A stretch of 9,553 nucleotides of DNA, taken from contig JAHDFK010000031.1 in the NCBI GenBank assembly GCA_020628175.1, forward strand, positions 1 through 9,553. The letters run 5' to 3'. How positions within the stretch are numbered: position 1 is the first letter of the stretch; each line of letters opens with the position of its first letter. This DNA comes from Wenyingzhuangia sp. (GTDB taxonomy: Bacteria > Bacteroidota > Bacteroidia > Flavobacteriales > Flavobacteriaceae). Under the pieces are notes generated by a model. It saw nothing but the letters and a program-made list of their open reading frames with translations. It was not told where the DNA came from and made no database searches. This document shows positions 6,792 through 9,553 of this stretch, piece by piece. The position numbers and the translations under genes are program-made.

Positions 6792-6826
6792 AAAAGCTAC
6801 ACAAAACTGTGTAGCTTTTTTTTTTT
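6792..6826 (+). terminator. Intrinsic terminator of the thr operon
   Basis: GCTACACA (6796-6803) pairs perfectly with TGTGTAGC (6808-6815) around a 4-nt AAAC loop. Four flanking A-T pairs extend the stem, and T6816-6826 forms the 11-T tail. It starts 21 nt after the thrC stop, giving a clear end to thrABC and separating it from gcvT. Confidence 0.96.
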
Positions 6827-6867
6827 GAATTAAAATTGTATAAATATTTTTATTCTGAGGTTTTCTA

Positions 6868-6875
6868 TATTTTTG
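6868..6875 (+). promoter_or_regulatory. -7 box of gcvT-rmuC
   Basis: TATTTTTG matches TAnnTTTG and lies 19 nt before the gcvT ATG, predicting a very short 5' leader of roughly 10-15 nt. The nearest upstream TTG (6836-6838) is 29 nt away, too far for a normal -33 element. With the terminator ending at 6826, there is no room for a glycine riboswitch. Confidence 0.6.
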
Positions 6876-6894
6876 CAATCTATAAATAGATCTT

Positions 6895-7977
6895 ATGAAA
6901 AATACAGCACTTACCCATGTACACGAGCAGTTAGGCGCAAAAATGGTTCCTTTTGCAGGTTTTAATATGCCTGTGCAATATGCTGGTGTAAAAATTGAGC
7001 ACGAAATTGTAAGAACAGGTGTTGGTGTTTTTGATGTATCGCATATGGGAGAGTTTTTACTTGAAGGACCTAATGCATTGGCTCTAATTCAGAAAATAGC
7101 CTCTAATGATGCGAGTAAATTACAAATAGGAGATGCACAATACGCTTGTATGCCTAATACAACAAATGGTATTGTAGATGATTTGTTAATTTACAGAATA
7201 AAAGAAGAGTTGTATTTATTAGTGGTAAATGCATCTAATATAGAAAAAGATTGGGAATGGATTTCAAGTCATAATGATTTGGGAGTGTCTATGAAAAATA
7301 TTTCAGATGTATATTCTTTATTAGCAATACAGGGGCCTAAAACGGTAGAATCTTTGCAAAGTTTAACTTCGGTTGATTTGGCTGCAATTCCTTTCTATAA
7401 GTTTGTAGTTGGCGATTTTGCAGGTATCGAAAATGTAATCATATCGGCTACAGGATATACAGGGGCTGGAGGGTTTGAGATTTATTGTAAAAACGATGAG
7501 GTTGAGCAAGTTTGGAAAGCTGTTTTTAAAGCTGGAGAAGATTATAATATACAACCTATAGGTTTGGCTGCTCGCGATACGTTACGTTTAGAAATGGGGT
7601 ATTGTTTGTATGGTAATGATATTAACGATACAACATCGCCTATAGAAGCAGGTTTAGGATGGGTTACAAAGTTCTCGAAAGATTTTATTAATAAAGAAGC
7701 CTTAGAATTACAGAAAAAACAAGGAGTAGAAAAGAAATTGGTAGGTTTTGAAGTTGTAGATAAAGGAATTGCAAGACATGACTATGCAATTGTAGATGAA
7801 AATGGAAACAATATAGGAGTAGTAACTTCAGGTACAATGTCTCCTAGTTTAAATAAAGCAATAGGATTAGGGTATGTACAAACTAATTTTTCTAAATTAG
7901 ATAGTGAAATATACATACAGGTACGAAAAAAACAGCTCAAAGCAAAAGTTGTAAAATTACCTTTTTATAAAGAATAA
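6895..7977 (+). CDS. gcvT: Aminomethyltransferase, T-protein of the glycine cleavage system
   Basis: GcvT takes the aminomethyl group carried on lipoylated H-protein, transfers the one-carbon unit to tetrahydrofolate to give 5,10-methylene-THF, and releases ammonia. At 360 aa it is full length. The N-terminal THF-binding part has [16 protein letters not shown] (14-29) and [10 protein letters not shown] (44-53). GIVDDLLIY (92-100) contains the conserved Asp of the active site. [18 protein letters not shown] (223-240) and [13 protein letters not shown] (248-260) are family signatures, and the last ~80 residues form the expected C-terminal domain with [19 protein letters not shown] (310-328). 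No gcvH or gcvP is nearby, so those partners must be elsewhere. It is 3 bp ahead of rmuC, which suggests co-transcription. The start is set by the homologous N-terminus and lacks a Shine-Dalgarno. Confidence 0.97.
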   Translation: MKNTALTHVHEQLGAKMVPFAGFNMPVQYAGVKIEHEIVRTGVGVFDVSHMGEFLLEGPNALALIQKIASNDASKLQIGDAQYACMPNTTNGIVDDLLIYRIKEELYLLVVNASNIEKDWEWISSHNDLGVSMKNISDVYSLLAIQGPKTVESLQSLTSVDLAAIPFYKFVVGDFAGIENVIISATGYTGAGGFEIYCKNDEVEQVWKAVFKAGEDYNIQPIGLAARDTLRLEMGYCLYGNDINDTTSPIEAGLGWVTKFSKDFINKEALELQKKQGVEKKLVGFEVVDKGIARHDYAIVDENGNNIGVVTSGTMSPSLNKAIGLGYVQTNFSKLDSEIYIQVRKKQLKAKVVKLPFYKE

Positions 7978-7980
7978 CAA

Positions 7981-9405
7981 ATGGAAATTATATATGTGTT
8001 ACCGAGCCTTTTAATCTTTGGATTAATAGGCTTTTTTATTGCCAAGAAAATAGGAGATTTACAAAGAGATAAAGAGGCAACGCTACAAAATCAACGTTAT
8101 AGTTTGTTAGAAAAAGAACTCACTCATACGCAAGCGGATGCAGAGCAAACTAAGAATCGCTTAACTGGGGCTCTTACAGAAATAAAGCAAGAGTTAGAAC
8201 AAACCAAAGAAAAAGCTTTGTTAGCTATCAATGAATTAAGAAGTGTAAAGGATGCAGAGCTTGCCAATTTAATTCGTGAAAAAGAATACATAGCATTGCG
8301 CTTAGAAAGATCGAAAGCCAAAGAGGAGGAGTTGACAATTGATTTATTGGAGAATAAAGCAGAGATTGAAAAGTTACAAGAAAAATTTGCGATGCAATTC
8401 GAAAACTTGGCGAATAAAATATTAGAAGAAAAATCGAAAACCTTTTCAGATCAGAATCAAAAAAACATTACCGAAATATTAAAGCCTTTACAAGATAAAA
8501 TTCAATCATTCGAAAAAAGAGTAGAAGATACAAATAAGGAAGGGATAGAAAGAAACTCAAGATTGAGGCAACAAATCGAAAGCTTAAAAGATTTAAATCA
8601 GAAAATTAGTAATGATGCCGTTAATTTAACCAAAGCTTTAAAGGGAGATAACAAAACACAAGGGAACTGGGGAGAAATGATTTTACAGCGTGTGTTAGAA
8701 AAATCAGGTTTAGAAAAAGGGAGAGAGTATGAGCTAGAAAAAAGTTTTGATACCGGTGGTAATACGCGTTTAAGACCCGATGTTATTATTAATTTGCCAG
8801 AAGGTAGAAAAATGATTATTGATTCTAAAGTAACTTTAACGGCTTATGATAAATTAACAGCTGCTACTGATTCTGAAGAAATAGTGTCTTATACACAGCA
8901 ACATTTACAGGCTGTGTACAGGCATATAGAGCAATTAAGTGCTAAAAAATATTCAGAATTATACCAAATAGAATCTCCTGATTTTGTGTTGCTATTTATA
9001 CCTATTGAGCCAGCGTTTGCTTTGGCATTAGAACAAGATTCGGATTTATACAATAAAGCTTTTTCTAAAAATATAGTGATTGTTACTCCTAGTACATTAC
9101 TGGCAACTTTACGAACCATAGAAAGTATGTGGAAAAATGAAAAGCAACAAAAAAATGCAGTAGCAATAGCGGTACAAGCAACACGTTTGTATGAACAATT
9201 TGTAGGTTTAACAGAAGAGTTGTTAAAATTAGGAAAGCAATTAAAAACAGTAGAGGGTACTTATGATACTACAATGAAGAAACTTACAGGAAGAGGTAAT
9301 TTATTGATGAAAGTAGAGAATTTAAAACGTTTGGGAATAAAAACAAATGGTAAAGAATTTAATGAGAAACTAATAGAAAGTACTTCAGAAGATGAGTTGT
9401 TGTAA
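7981..9405 (+). CDS. rmuC: DNA recombination protein RmuC
   Basis: RmuC-family protein, 474 aa. In E. coli, rmuC limits rearrangements at short inverted repeats, and the family is predicted to carry a PD-(D/E)xK-like nuclease fold. An N-terminal membrane helix (about residues 4-21) leads into a long Lys/Glu-rich coiled coil (about 30-220). The conserved domain begins with GNWGEMILQRVLEKSGL (228-244). RPDVIINLPEGRKMIIDSKV (265-284) contains the probable catalytic D267, D281 and K283. Further family-like stretches are LLFIPIEPAFALAL (337-350) and VIVTPSTLLATLRTIESMW (366-384). The ATG is 3 bp after the gcvT stop, and there is no promoter or terminator between them. After its stop I see no convincing terminator before the next tRNA promoter. 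It is probably anchored in the membrane with the nuclease domain in the cytoplasm. Confidence 0.95.
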   Translation: MEIIYVLPSLLIFGLIGFFIAKKIGDLQRDKEATLQNQRYSLLEKELTHTQADAEQTKNRLTGALTEIKQELEQTKEKALLAINELRSVKDAELANLIREKEYIALRLERSKAKEEELTIDLLENKAEIEKLQEKFAMQFENLANKILEEKSKTFSDQNQKNITEILKPLQDKIQSFEKRVEDTNKEGIERNSRLRQQIESLKDLNQKISNDAVNLTKALKGDNKTQGNWGEMILQRVLEKSGLEKGREYELEKSFDTGGNTRLRPDVIINLPEGRKMIIDSKVTLTAYDKLTAATDSEEIVSYTQQHLQAVYRHIEQLSAKKYSELYQIESPDFVLLFIPIEPAFALALEQDSDLYNKAFSKNIVIVTPSTLLATLRTIESMWKNEKQQKNAVAIAVQATRLYEQFVGLTEELLKLGKQLKTVEGTYDTTMKKLTGRGNLLMKVENLKRLGIKTNGKEFNEKLIESTSEDELL

Positions 9406-9476
9406 AATTTATAATGGATAAGATTCTGAAAATAAAAGACATATATTTAAGTGTGTAAAAAATGTAAATTTTTATT

Positions 9477-9506
9477 TTGTCAGAACGCGAGTTTAGCCTA
9501 TATTTG
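9477..9506 (+). promoter_or_regulatory. Promoter of the CAT-anticodon tRNA, Bacteroidota type
   Basis: TTG (9477-9479, in TTTTG) and TATATTTG (9499-9506) are separated by exactly 19 nt and match the Bacteroidota consensus in full. The box ends 10 nt before the tRNA 5' end. The spacing is the same as for tRNA-Asp on the other edge. Confidence 0.85.
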
Positions 9507-9516
9507 CATCCGCAAT

Positions 9517-9553
9517 GGCGAGGTAGCTCAGTTGGTTAGAGCGTCGGATTCAT
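9517..9553 (+). tRNA. tRNA with CAT anticodon (probably Met), 5' part only
   Basis: The acceptor strand GGCGAGG is followed by T8-A9, D arm GCTC...GAGC with AGTTGGTTA in the loop, and anticodon-stem 5' strand TCGGA. The anticodon CAT occupies 9551-9553, the last bases of the window. An initiator tRNA is unlikely because its 5' end usually begins CGCGGGG. Elongator Met is most likely, but an Ile tRNA whose C34 is changed to lysidine also has a CAT anticodon gene. Telling them apart needs the missing 3' half. Confidence 0.9.

Noticed and set aside
6827..6894. Possible glycine riboswitch before gcvT
   Set aside because: Only 68 nt separate the thr terminator from the gcvT ATG, and the predicted transcript start leaves about 15 nt of leader. 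There is no space for an aptamer.
9414..9458. A 14-codon frame after rmuC (starts MDKILKIKD)
   Set aside because: It has no ribosome binding site, no promoter and no context. A frame this short is expected by chance.
9456..9475. AAAAAT/ATTTTT stem as a terminator for rmuC
   Set aside because: The stem has only A-T pairs and no proper T-tail. Stability would be too low for a convincing terminator.

Overview
The window looks like chromosomal DNA from a member of the Bacteroidota, most likely a Flavobacteriia-type marine bacterium. The base composition is strongly AT-rich. Start codons lack Shine-Dalgarno sequences. Promoters match the Bacteroidota sigma consensus TTG-N19-TAnnTTTG, seen in full before both tRNA genes. 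The protein families are ordinary housekeeping ones, and I see no mobile element, CRISPR array, integrase or horizontal-transfer signature.

Layout: a truncated tRNA-Asp(GTC) runs off the left edge on the minus strand. Next is a minus-strand acyl-CoA dehydrogenase family gene (502 aa) with its own -7 box and a strong terminator. A 315-bp divergent regulatory region separates it from the plus-strand threonine operon thrA-thrB-thrC: bifunctional aspartokinase/homoserine dehydrogenase, homoserine kinase and threonine synthase. Together these enzymes supply three of the dedicated steps from aspartate to threonine and also the first step, aspartate phosphorylation. A strong intrinsic terminator closes the operon. 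Next comes a probable two-gene unit, gcvT (glycine cleavage T-protein) and rmuC (recombination-limiting predicted nuclease), separated by 3 bp. A CAT-anticodon tRNA (probably Met) with its own promoter is cut by the right edge exactly after its anticodon.

The most interesting part is the control region of the threonine operon. Upstream of thrA there is a 26-codon GTG-start reading frame with six Thr codons among its first 16. A hairpin followed by a run of eight T lies 10 nt beyond its stop, which is the layout of a transcription attenuator with a threonine leader peptide. A TAnnTTTG box lies only 5 nt before the GTG, so the leader peptide mRNA could be leaderless. A second 19-codon frame starts in the hairpin loop, crosses the terminator's 3' arm and T-run, and ends in an ATGA overlap with the thrA start, suggesting translational coupling. 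A further perfect 13-bp hairpin sits between thrA and thrB. ThrA also keeps both ACT-domain glutamines associated with threonine feedback inhibition. Synthesis therefore appears to be controlled at both the RNA and the enzyme level. The rest of the window is conventional.
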